Shown one piece after another: positions 45,005-54,974 of a DNA stretch of 64,000 bases. Position 1 is the first letter of the stretch, and each line of letters starts with the position of its first letter. Both the position numbers and the translations under genes were made by a program. This DNA is from Gonocerus acuteangulatus (lineage: Eukaryota; Arthropoda; Insecta; Hemiptera; Coreidae). The notes beneath the pieces were generated by a model. It was not told the DNA's origin and searched no databases. It saw only the letters and a list, made by a program, of their open reading frames with translations. The stretch lies in NCBI GenBank assembly GCA_946811695.1, contig OX328123.1, positions 125,475,896 to 125,539,895 on the forward strand, written 5' to 3'.

Positions 45005-45290
45005 AACAATTGTGACATTTACTAAAATTGCCCCTAAATGTCTCGCATGGCATTTAGAGAGGCTAGATGCCTCTTCAGTATACTAAAAACTAGATACAGC
45101 CAAATGGAAAGAAGGTGTAACTACTGCTAGAATGGCCACGTCATAACGGGAATGATGTGGCTATTCTAGCGGAAGGTTCATCTTTGTTATATTTGGCTGT
45201 ATCTAGTTTTAGGCTTCTAAAGAGGCATCTAGCCTCTCTAAATGTCATGCGAGACATTTAGGGACAATTTTAGTAAATGTCACAATTGTT
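45005..45290. repeat. 286-bp palindrome
   Basis: AACAATTGTGACATTTACTA and GAGGCTAGATGCCTCT with ACTAGATACAGCCAAAT are mirrored on the right side; the centre is near 45148. Arms are about 130 bp with few mismatches. It directly abuts an R7 repeat. Confidence 0.8.
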
Positions 45291-45416
45291 TATTCATGTT
45301 TTTATTTTATTTATGTAGGATATTTTAAGCAAATTGTTCTGGAAAGCAGTCTATACTACCCAAATTCTGAGGAAAGTGCTTAGTTATGCAGCTCCTGCGT
45401 GACGGACTTTTATCTT
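45291..45416 (+). repeat. R7 repeat
   Basis: TATTCATGTTTTTATTTTAT TTATGTAG, AAATTGTTCTGGAAAGCAGT and GTTATGCAGCTCCTGCGTGA; nearly the same as 56068-56190. Confidence 0.75.
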
Positions 45417-45454
45417 AGTTTTTCGGTTTTCGGCTCCTGAATTTTTGCCATTTA

Positions 45455-45467
45455 AAATCGGGACACC

Positions 45468-45531
<64 letters not shown>
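45455..45531. repeat. Mariner-type end plus (TA)n
   Basis: CGGGACACCCTGTGTA is a solo CAGGGTGTCCC terminus (minus direction), immediately followed by (TA)n to 45531. Confidence 0.6.
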
Positions 45532-45535
<4 letters not shown>

Positions 45536-47424
45536 CATTGTGTGACTTCATCTCGAAGGAGATGGTTACTGAAAGTAAAAATGGGTTCAGAAGAAATGAA
45601 AATTCACTTCCTTCACTACATTCTTTTAATTATAAGCACTAAGCACTTTGAGAAGCTCATTAAAGTAACATCAGAGCTCTAACAAGTATAGAATAACGGC
45701 TGATGAGGGTGACATGAGCAGCTTAAATAACTTAAGTTGCTCTCAAAACAAAAAAAAATTTGGAGGAAGTAACAATTTTAACTTCACCCTCTATAGACAT
45801 CATGAAGTAGAGAGAAGTATTTTCAAACCCTTCCTTGGAATAAATTGCCTCAGGCTGGATTCGTTCCTGCTGCTCCTAGGTGACAGTCCTCAGAGACGTA
45901 GACAATTGTTGACAATCTCCAAAGGCCACAATGTTTGAGCAACAACTTTCACTCCTCTACTGTTCTCAGGGAATATGTTGAATAAAACATGGGCTACTTG
46001 GTTCCGAGATCCCGTTAACAATTCCTCAATCCATCGCCTACGATATGGATATTAGAAGATAACTAAAATGGTTTATTGTTTTTGATGTTGTAGGTATTTA
46101 TATTAAATAAGGCAAGTATAAACGTCCTTTCGCTCTTTCAAAGATGAAGCAATAATGTGAAATTGGACTTTTATTTAAGAATGTAAGCAGTATATAAAAC
46201 AAACCAATACTGATCGAACTAACTTTAGAAAACATAAACAATGACATGAAAAAACAATAAACTAATGTTCACATCTAGTTTTAAAAAAAACGGGTCGTAT
46301 CCTTAGTGTCATTTGGAATGTTTGAAACAAAAAAGTTAATATTTTGTTTTGATCATTCATAGAAAATTTAAACATCTACTCCAATGAAATGCAAAAATAA
46401 AATTAAGATTTTAGGCGCCAGAATGCACAGAAAATTAACTATGCCTTGAGCGGAAATTTCTCAGCCTTGTAGAGTTTCGCTCTAGGATTTAACTTATTTC
46501 AGGAAAATGTTTTATTCTTATACGCCAATTTAAAAATAAAGCAAACTCAGAAAAAAATACATGCAAAAGAATGAAACCGACTCATCTCGAGGAGAAAGAG
46601 ACGAAGAGCGCTAATAATCAATAAAAAAAGTTTTGTATTATTAAAGACAATAGCATTAAAATGGATCAAATTTCAGCTTAAAAATCATATGAACGACAAG
46701 TAACTGTGCTAAAAAGTCGCTATTCTTATAGGATGGACTATTTTCTCAATATATCAAATATGAAAATTTAACTGAAGTAAACATTTTATTGTCAAAACAA
46801 AATACTTAAAAAGTATTCTTTAAAAAAAGAATGAAGTGTGAAATTGCCAATTTACTTTTTCTGCCCTCGAGTGGAGATCTGTTATTAAATAAACAAACCT
46901 GACAGAAACAAGATGAAAAAGACAGCCATTAGAGAGTACTGCTATCAGATGTCAAACTCTAGGAAGAGTGAAAGCCTAACTCCCTCAACTCTACAACACA
47001 GGCTCTCACATTGACATTGATATTGATTTTAAGCTCACTTGTCATATTCCCTCCCTACATATTTCCATGTCATCTTCAATTCGCTTGTACATTTGTAAAG
47101 GTAAAGCTAAAGTACGGATTTTTATGAAAATCCATATTTTGTGTTGCTAATATTTAAAATCATATTATAATATACTTGCTGACCCAGCGAACTTCGTACC
47201 GCTTCAACAGTCGATTCTTTACATTTTTTTTTAATACTTATTCTGCTATTCGGGACACCGGGTCAGCTAGTAAGATAAAAATAAGAAAAAAGAAAATTAA
47301 TAAGTCAATAATTACATTATCTCAAAATATAAAAATTACAAAACACTTAAAATTCTTTTAATAGTCACTAAAAAATCACAATGAAAATTACAATTTCAGA
47401 TTTCTTATTATGATACCTACTTGT
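45532..47424. other. No gene seen
   Basis: AT-rich. The fragment TTGCTGACCCAGCGAACTTC GTACCGC at 47174-47200 is a common arthropod repeat 5' end with no body behind it. Short frames such as 45714-45938 show no domain. Confidence 0.4.
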
Positions 47425-47644
47425 AGGTAATAGTAGACCTCATGTGCAACAAAAAAGTTCTTATAAAGTATGGTTCAATTCCCAAAGAAACAGAGTAAAT
47501 TCAAAGTTCTTATTTTTTTTTTATATCGATCATGGTTTTATATGAATAAGTAGTGATTACTGAAAAACCTTTTATGGTAAATAAAATCCAATCAAACCAT
47601 CGAAAAATAGATAAAAGTTCAATTGAGAACCTAAGGTTTGTAAT

Positions 47645-47944
47645 ACGAAGACAAGGTATAGTTGGGATTCGGCTAGGAGAAAAACGTCAGACTTTCAGGA
47701 AAAAATCTGTATTTGGACGTTTCGGCTGCACATTGGCAGCCTTCTTCAGCACTAGAGAATGCCTAGGGAGGAGGGAGGAAGACCTTGTGGATAACTTAGG
47801 TAACCATGGTGGAATGTATGGTAACCATGGTGGAAACGTCCAAATACAGATCTTTTCCTGAAAGTCTGACGTTATTCTCCTAGCCGAATCCCAACTATAC
47901 CTTGTCTTCGTATCTCTGCAACGGCTAACTATCTCCATCTTCAT
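47645..47944 (-). mobile_element. Short Penelope-like insertion with 13-bp target duplication
   Basis: Flanked by TAAGGTTTGTAAT at 47632-47644 and 47945-47957. Its own ~80-bp ends are inverted copies (ACGAAGACAAGGTATAGTTG; CGTCAGACTTTCAGGAAAA). Between them, on the minus strand, lies a hammerhead-like core. Penelope-like elements often insert as rearranged copies of their terminal repeat, which fits. Confidence 0.7.
47714..47749 (-). ncRNA. Hammerhead ribozyme-like motif (Penelope type)
   Basis: Minus strand: CTGAAGA (47749-47743), stem II GGCTGC/GCAGCC with a 6-nt loop, GAAA, and self-complementary ACGT followed by C. This is the short-stem-III layout seen at 18234-18280. Stem I pairing is only two base pairs as drawn, so activity is doubtful. 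Confidence 0.55.
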
Positions 47945-48419
47945 TAAGGTTTGTAATGTTACTATGTTCATTTTAAAAGGGTTCCAGGGCGGTTCCATAA
48001 ACCATATTCAGGTTGATCGTCAAAATCTTTATTTTCCGGAAATTTTTTACTCTGTCCAAGGAAATTTTCCTGCAAGTGGAGGAGTTTAAAACCTTGAGGG
48101 GAAAGAGTAAAAAATTCCCGTAAAATAAAGATTTTGACGATTAACCTGAATTTGGTTTATGGAACCACCCTGGAACCCCTTTAAAATGAACATAGTAACA
48201 TTAAAAACCTTAGTTTCTCAATTGAAATTTTATCTACTTTACGATGGTTTGACTGGATTATATTTGCCATAAAGGGGTTTTCAGTAATAACTACTTAATC
48301 ATATAAAACAATGATCGATATAAAACAAAATAAGAACTTTGAATTGACTCTGTTTCTTTTGGGAATTGAACCATACTTTATAAGAACTTTTTTCTTGCAC
48401 ATGAGGTCTACTATTACCT

Positions 48420-48639
48420 CCTGAAAGGTTGATAGTTTTATCTGTTACACCCTGTGTATGTAGGATACTTTGTCACCACATACATATTGGGTATTCACGT
48501 ATTTTAGTACATTTCAGTATGTTTTTTTAATAATATTTTAGTCTACGATATATAATTTTTACTGCTCATTCCTCTCATGAAGAACTTAAAATGGGCCAAG
48601 TTTCAAGATTTTATTTTGGCCAACTTGGAATTGCACAAA
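48420..48639. other. No gene seen
   Basis: AT-rich spacer; TTACACCCTGTGTATG near 48445 resembles a decayed CAGGGTGT terminus. Confidence 0.35.
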
Positions 48640-48775
48640 TAAGTGAGAGGCTATTATTAGGTTCTTAACAAGGAATTAAGAGCCTAAAACTTGGCCCAAT
48701 ACTATGATATAACATGCATAGGCAAACTGTTTTTGGGAGGGGCCTGGAACTTGCCTTTTTTTTTCAAAGGAAAAT
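48640..48775 (+). repeat. R5 dispersed repeat, copy 2
   Basis: GTGAGAGGCTATTATTAGGT, CATAGGCAAACTGTTTTTGG and GAGGGGCCTGGAACTTG; collinear with 27160-27340. Confidence 0.65.
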
Positions 48776-48921
48776 ATATGACAAAGACAAAATGCTCGCA
48801 TCTGTTAATACTTTTTTTTCCTCTAAAACGTCTTCAACTTCTAACTTAACATCCAGAAAAAGTTTCAACTGAATACATCGTTGCTAAGTACCTGAACTGA
48901 TAATTAGATGAGAAAAATAGT

Positions 48922-49090
48922 ATTTTTTCCCTCGGCGCATCGACATCTGGGCCATTAGCGCCGACATCCATGGCGCAGCGAGGAATTTTCTCAACGAGCC
49001 GTGAGATGAGAAAATTCCTGCCACCGGTGGGACTCGAATCCACCAGCTCCCCCATGAGAATCTAAAGAGTTAGCCACTAGACCATGGGCC
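48922..49090 (-). mobile_element. SINE-A (minus strand)
   Basis: From 49090 down: GGCCCATGGTCTAGTGGCTA (A-box), GGATTCGAGTCCCACC (B-box), stem GGAATTTTCTCATC..TTGAGAAAATTCC, GGCGCTAATGGCC and GATGCGCCGAGGG. The poly(A) is nearly lost. Confidence 0.85.
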
Positions 49091-49275
49091 GAAAACGGTT
49101 ACAGATATCCCCTTAAAAAAGTTTTAATTGGTTTTCCTACGTTACAGAACCTACAAAAAGTGTACCAACAAGCCTGTGAACACAAAAATCTAAGCGCGAC
49201 GATTGTTTTACGCGAATTTTGCCCAAACATTTTCTATTGGGCGAATTCTGCTGGTTAAAGAACTTTCAAATCACT
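49091..49275 (-). repeat. R1 copy (minus)
   Basis: GGGCGAATTCTGCTGGTTAA, GACGATTGTTTTACGCGAAT and GAAAACGGTTACAGATATC in the inverse of R1 order. It starts right at the SINE-A 5' end, suggesting the SINE inserted into R1. Confidence 0.6.
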
Positions 49276-49689
49276 CAAAGTATGTTTGCACCACATTATT
49301 ATATAGGAAGAGAGTAAAAGCGCTGAAAGGTTCAACTGTTGAAAGAGCTGATGGGATTTGTTAAGGTACTAAATCCCCCAAACGAATTGACAGGGATAGA
49401 TGCCCGTATGAAGATGGTGGTGCCCACACAGGAAGTAATTGTGTGATGCCTGACCCCCCATATCATGGCTTATAATACACACTTTAAGTGGGTAACTTTA
49501 AGCAGTTTTGTCAGAGAGTTAATAATAAATACACTATTAGTGATGCTAATGCTCCCTTCGAGACCCCGTCTTACATTAGCTTTCACGCACCTAATAAATC
49601 TTTCAAAACCTAATTCACAATTAACCACACCTCTCAACACCAAACTCGACACTCCAAAATTTACACCGAAAATGACCACCGTTAAAATT

Positions 49690-49697
<8 letters not shown>
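49276..49697. other. No gene seen
   Basis: Slightly GC-richer spacer with open frames on both strands (49465-49815 and 49470-49679) that match nothing I recognise. Confidence 0.35.

Positions 49698-49746
<49 letters not shown>
49698..49746. repeat. (TA)n microsatellite at a LINE-J 3' tail
   Basis: TA run immediately beyond the (AATA)n tail of the minus-strand LINE-J. Confidence 0.9.
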
Positions 49747-49750
<4 letters not shown>

Positions 49751-50023
49751 GTTTATTTATTTATTACAGAGCTCGCATATGTAGCGATTCGCTCTTATCC
49801 AGATGTTCCAAGTAGATACCAGTAACAGTTAGACAAGTAAAATATAAGTATTTGCAGTTATTCTTGTAAAAAATTTTACACTATTGTATTATTCCAAAAT
49901 TTATAAAGAGGTAATACGTGAATGTGTATTGCACATTTTAGGTTTTTTAAAAAAAAACTGTGTTTATTACGCAACTTCACGTTAAGTCATAGATATTTTT
50001 ACAGATTTCATAATGTGTATGTT

Positions 50024-53000
50024 TTAAATGTAATTGTAAATGTTTGTATCTTTAAGGTAAGTGAGTATTGTGTTTATGTGTGGACTGTTTTCCGTCAAGA
50101 GTTCATTCAAGTCGTTTGGTAGATTTAATCCGTCTCGTTTTTTGCAGTCAGTTAGTATGTGTTTTATGGTCAAGTTTCTGTTGCAAATGTCACAAACTGG
50201 TCCGTCCTGTCTCGTCATTAAATGACGATGTGTCAGTAATGTATGCCCGATACGCAATCAAGTAAGGACGACCTCGTCTCTTCTGCTCGATCGGTTGCTG
50301 GAGGGCCAAACACAAACTGTTTTCTTGATTTCTTTTAGTTTGTTGTTTGTCATGTTCGTCCATGTTTTTTGCCACTCATTTTGTAAGTAAGTTTTTATGT
50401 TAGTGTGTAAGTCTTGTACCGTCAATTCTTCCACGTCGACTGTACATGTTTCTGTAACTTGTTTTGCATATTTGTCAGCTTCTGTGTTCCCTGAGATATC
50501 CATTTGTCCGGGTGTCCACAAAAGCACTACTTTTATGCTGTAAGTTTGTAAGTCGTGTATTTCTTGAAATATCTTTGTCACTAGTATGTTTGTCGCGTAT
50601 ATGTTAATGAGGGAGAGTAGAGAACTTAGTGAATCTGAACATAAGATGATTGTCTTATTTGGAACTACAGTTATATTTCTTAAAGCCAAAAGTATTCCCT
50701 GTAATTCTGCTGAAAAAAACGGTTGATTTGTAGTTTAATTTGACGCCAAATTTTGAATTTCCTATTATAGCTGCTGATCCAGTGCCTTCTCTAGATTTTG
50801 ATCCGTCTGTAAATGCTAGGAGTGCATCTGGATACAGCGATAGAAGATAATTAAAGTTATTCTTGTAAAACAGTTTAGATAGAGGGTTAGTTTTATTGAA
50901 TTTTGATAAATTTGTATTAATTTTTAAGTTATTTATTCTCCACGGTAAGTTAGTCTGCTGGCGTCGTGAGTTCGTAGGACTGGTCAGTAGGTCTGTGTTC
51001 ACAGCGTAGTCTAATATTCTGATGTTCAGTGGTCTTTGTCTTGTTCTCATTCGGTTATAAGTAGCTATAAATGGGTTTTGCGTTAGTGGTTGTGTGCATG
51101 GTGTATTTAGGAACTTCAGTTTGGTGTAAAATCTTAAACAAAATTCCTGACGCCTGTACTCCAATGGCGGCTCACTGGCTTCAACATACAAGCTGGCACA
51201 TGGACTGGATCTGAATGCACCTGTGGATATTCTGATTCCTGCGTTATGTATCGGGTCTAACATTTGTAATGATGTTTTACTGGCAGATGAATATGCTTGA
51301 CACCCATAATCCAGAAGTGACTTGGTGTATGCTCTATAGAAAGTGAGCATAGAGCATCTGTCAGCACCCCATTCTGTGTTGCTAAGAATCCTCAATAAAT
51401 TAAGCGATCTTTTAGATTTAATGAGGAGTTCTTTTAAGTGGGGGATCCAAGTCAGACGCCGATCAAACACCAACCCGAGAAATTGTACAATTTGAGACTT
51501 GGGTTGGGGAATGTTCTCTTCCGAGTAAATAGTATACAGCTGGATTTTTTCAGTGGAAATCTTGAACCCAGTTAAGGAGCACCAATGTTCAAGTCGCTGA
51601 ATTGTGTCTTGTAGTTGGTCTTGTGCTGTATTTACGTCTTTAGATGTAGTGTAGATGAGTATGTCATCAGCATATTGGCAATAGGTCACTGTATTTGGGA
51701 TGAAAGCTCTGATCGAATCTACTGCTATGTTGAACAGGGTGGCGCTAAGAACTCCTCCCTGAGGCACTCCATTTTCCTGTAGGAATTCATCTGATAGAGC
51801 TGAGCCTATCCTCACTCGGAATCGTCTATTACGTAGATAATTCTTTATGAGTGACAATATTGGACCTTGAAGTCTCCAATTGCTCAACTGATGAATTATT
51901 GTCCTTCGCCAGACGGTATCAAATGCTTTCTCCAAATCCAGAGAAACTGCTAATACCAACTTCTTCTGTATAAATGAATTTAATATATCGTTTTCAAGCC
52001 GGCTAATGTGGTCTAATGTACTGTGACCAGGCCTGAATGCACATTGGTAAGGTGAAAGTAGATTCTCCCTTTCTAGAAGCCAGACCAATCTTTTGCATAT
52101 TATTTTTTCAAAAATGTTTGATATGCAATTGGTCAACGACACCGGGCGGTAACTAGAGGGTAGCCTCTTGTCTTTGCCATTCTTCAGAATCGGTACGATA
52201 ATAGCCTGATTCCATGAGTGAGGATATGCTCCGTCCAGGAATATTTTATTATACATCTTTAAAAGAAGAGCAAGGCCCAAGGGTGGTAAGTTCTTTAACA
52301 TGTCGTAAGTAATTTCGTCAGGTCCAGGTGAGGTTCGTCTGATATTGCTGAGTACCAAATTAAGTTCTTTAACTGTTATGGGGGCATTGATGTGGTGGTC
52401 AAAGTCAGTTAGAATGGGTATTTCTGTTTGTTCAACTTAATTTTTAAATTCAAGAAAATTTTTTGTGAAGTTTCTGTCACTAGAAGTCTGTTCATATTGT
52501 TTTCCAAAAATATTGCTGATCTCGATCGGGTAAGTCCATTCTGTACGAGTCCTGTAATTGGTTGTCTGTATTTTTTATGTTTAATGTTATTGATGTTATC
52601 CCAAATCTCATGTGATGGTGTGTGTCTGTTAATTGATGAAAGAAATTCTGTCCAGCACTGTCTTTTATTAGTCCTAATCACCCATTGAGCTTTTGCCTTC
52701 AACCTTTTGTATTCTTGGAGATTCCTGCCAGACGGATGCCTACGGAATAAACGAAGTGCTCTCTTCCGGTCATTTACTGCTGTTTTACACTCATCATTCC
52801 ACCAAGGAACTGGCACTTTGTGGTAGTTGTTTATTTTTTTGGGAATGCTGTAATCAGCTGCTTCACGTATGACGGCGGTTAAGCTGTCGATATCGTGTAT
52901 TTCCTTCGTAGTAAGTTGCTCTGTTAAATACAGTCTAAACAAGTCCCAGTCTGCTTTTTTGGTGTTGTAAGTTGGTTCTGTCTGAAAAGGAGGAGTTCGA

Positions 53001-53657
53001 GTCATGGGTAAGTGATCACTTTCCTAAGATAGGAAAGTGATCACTTGAGAGCGTGTCATTGAGCACTTCCCAGTTGTAGCGTGTATATATTGATGGTGAG
53101 CATATAGTAATGTCAATATTCGACAGAGTACCAGTTCTTGGGCATAAGTGAGTTTGTGAGTCGTCGTTAAGTGTCATTAAGTCAAAATGTTCCAGTACTT
53201 GTTGTAGATGCTGCCCACGATTGTTCGTAAATGGGGAATTCCACATCTCGCTTAGCGCGTTCGCGTCAGTAAGAATTAATACAGGTGGAGTAAGTTGAGT
53301 AAGTAAGTCCTGTAGGGCATGTACGTCCATCGGTTGACTCGGTGGAAGATAGAGTGAACAGACAGTAAGCCGGTTCGGTAGAAGAACTGAGACTGCCACA
53401 GCCTGTAATGTAGTCAGTAATCGGACAGGTTCACTATAAATGTTATCCCTAACAAGTATAGCGACCCCGCCACAAGCTCGTCCTCCCAAACAGTAATCAT
53501 TCCTATATACCGAAAAGCCATGGACATTGATTTCCTTACCTGGGGTTAAGTGAGTCTCTTGTATTCCAGCTATACCAAACTCTTTTTGTCGTAACAGGTA
53601 CTTCAGATCGTCAACATGTGTTTTTAAGCCTTTTATATTCCATTGAAGGAATGACAT
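50024..53657 (-). pseudogene. LINE-J ORF2: endonuclease-RT-RNase H-zinc motif, lightly broken
   Basis: The start at 53657 (MSFLQWNIKG) is the usual ORF2 start. The APE endonuclease spans residues 1-213, with N7, E34 (IQETHL), D131/N133 (TDANA), D182 (SNIDIT) and D206/H207 (SSDHF). The RT segment 52440-50655 has DLEKAFDTVW, NGVPQGGVLS and the catalytic YADD. RNase H has TDGSKS, AELQGILLAL (in the alternate frame), CSDSLSSL and NTEADKYAKQ. The C-terminus has RIGHTLLTHRHLM and CDICN...HILTDC. Four lesions: a 25-bp hairpin insertion at 53010-53046, an indel near the T run at 52441-52445, one extra base in the A run 50713-50719, and an in-frame TGA at 50258-50260 (probably CGA to TGA). The element was active recently on this evidence but this copy cannot make a full ORF2. 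Confidence 0.88.
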
Positions 53658-53709
53658 AGCTATTTTGTTTAGGTTAAAAATATGTATACATTACTCGTGT
53701 AGTTGCTGT

Positions 53710-54909
53710 TCATGTGACACGTTTTTTTCGTGACGAGCCCTGTTCTTGGTATCTACCAGAACTGTTAGTCGACAATTCTGTAGTTTTATCGCTCTTGGAA
53801 GTCGTGGCAGAAACAGGTTGTTGATTTGGACCCTTCAGTGAAGGCTTCTTGTCCTTTTTGTTTCTTCTGAGTTGTTCGGAGCTGAGTTCTACTACTTCAG
53901 GAGCCTTCTTTTGTACATCTTGTTCAACTGCCTCAGGATTGTTGGGAAATTGAGGATGTTCAAGAGGAATATTGCTTTTATGACTATTTTCTAGTTTCCC
54001 TAATCTTCTGTCAATGTTCTCGATTAGCTGTAGAATTTTGTTAATGGCATGTTCGCTGATGCCTGCTTTTGCTTTCTCAGCATACGTGTTTAAGCCGTTT
54101 TCATTGAATCTTCTTTTTGCCTCAGAATAACTTAACTTCTGAAGTACCATTATTTTCTTGATTTCTGATTCCTTTCGATAGGCTGGGCACTTCTTGAAGA
54201 AATGAGGTTCGTGGCACAAACAGCACGTTGTTTCCGAACATTCTGCTTCATGTTTAGCTTTAGAACATTTGGCACATTTCGCCTCTTTTTCGCATGTTTT
54301 GGAATGGTGATTCAAAGTGCAGCAACGATAGCACATTAAAGGCAAGGGGATATAAGGCCATAATTTTACTGAAAGATAGCCAACGTGCAGGTTCTCAGGT
54401 AAAACAGTTGAAGCTATTGTTACTGTAAATAGAGGAGAATGTTTCATTCCTTTACACGGCAATCGTTTGAGGCTGATTACCTTTTGCTCCGAAAGCTCAT
54501 TAAGAATGTCGTAATCAGGAACATCAGCAATATCTCTACAGTAGAATACTCCACGACAGTGATTTAAATTTTCATGTGGAGTCACTACTATTGAAAGGCC
54601 ATTAAAAAATTTAGCTTTGAGTAACTTGAGTGACACTGAGGTTTGTTCAACATCTAGAAGAAGAACCCCATCTCGTTTCAACTTTTTAACAAAAATGTGT
54701 TTTGAGAATGTATTCAGCCATTTGTTGATAACAAACGGATTAATTTGGTTGAAGGACATCCCATTGTCTACTAACTTAACTATTAAATATCGTGGTGCAA
54801 ATTCGGTTGGTTCATTTATGGTTTTAGATTCATTATACCATGAATGTTTACCTCCAGTTGTATTCCCAGACGTTTGAGAAGACGTTTCTTCATTCATTAA
54901 GCGTTCCAT
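53710..54909 (-). CDS. LINE-J ORF1, gag-like nucleic-acid-binding protein
   Basis: A 399-codon open frame with no stops. Three zinc knuckles follow one another: residues 193-206 (CYRCCTLNHHSKTC, CX2CX4HX4C), 212-224 (CAKCSKAKHEAEC) and 229-241 (CCLCHEPHFFKKC). The N-terminal ~190 residues resemble the RNA-recognition-like region that precedes the knuckles in Jockey/I-type ORF1. The last ~120 residues are lysine-, serine- and glutamine-rich and probably disordered. ORF1 binds element RNA to form the retrotransposition particle in related LINEs. It ends 52 bp before the ORF2 start. Integrity here contrasts with the broken ORF2; it is a transposon gene, not a host gene. Confidence 0.85.
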   Translation of the reverse strand: MERLMNEETSSQTSGNTTGGKHSWYNESKTINEPTEFAPRYLIVKLVDNGMSFNQINPFVINKWLNTFSKHIFVKKLKRDGVLLLDVEQTSVSLKLLKAKFFNGLSIVVTPHENLNHCRGVFYCRDIADVPDYDILNELSEQKVISLKRLPCKGMKHSPLFTVTIASTVLPENLHVGYLSVKLWPYIPLPLMCYRCCTLNHHSKTCEKEAKCAKCSKAKHEAECSETTCCLCHEPHFFKKCPAYRKESEIKKIMVLQKLSYSEAKRRFNENGLNTYAEKAKAGISEHAINKILQLIENIDRRLGKLENSHKSNIPLEHPQFPNNPEAVEQDVQKKAPEVVELSSEQLRRNKKDKKPSLKGPNQQPVSATTSKSDKTTELSTNSSGRYQEQGSSRKKRVT

Positions 54910-54974
54910 AATAGCTGTTTTCCCTGATAATCTTCAATTATCGGAAGCAAATTATTTAACTTGCACTAAGTTTT

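Larger units (their letters stand above)
47425..48419. repeat. Palindrome (fold-back) with a Penelope-derived insertion in one arm
   Basis: The outer arms start AGGTAATAGTAGACCTCATG and end with the inverse at 48419. They share CTTATAAAGTATGGTTCAAT, GGTTCCATAAACC and CAAAATCTTTATTTTCC in mirrored order, with the centre near 48085. Only the left arm contains the 300-bp insertion 47645-47944. Without it the palindrome is about 680 bp. Confidence 0.85.
49747..54970 (-). mobile_element. LINE-J, near-complete Jockey-superfamily non-LTR retrotransposon
   Basis: Minus-strand element of about 5.2 kb. It has a short leader, ORF1 (54909-53710), ORF2 (53657-50024, four lesions) and a 3'UTR ending in GAGCGAATCGCTACATATGC GAGCTC followed by AATAAATAAATAA at about 49760-49747. 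ORF2 carries an APE-type endonuclease, reverse transcriptase, RNase H and a C-terminal zinc motif. Many fragments in this window (12950, 20062, 33262, 40540, 57363) are its relatives. The 5' boundary is placed where the R6 array begins. Confidence 0.9.

Noticed and set aside
47553..47998. Roughly 100-codon frames on both strands
   Set aside because: They span palindrome arms and the Penelope-type insertion and are mirror shadows of each other.
49465..49815. 116-codon plus-strand frame
   Set aside because: Its second half is the (TA)n microsatellite and LINE tail; the first half overlaps an equally open frame on the other strand.
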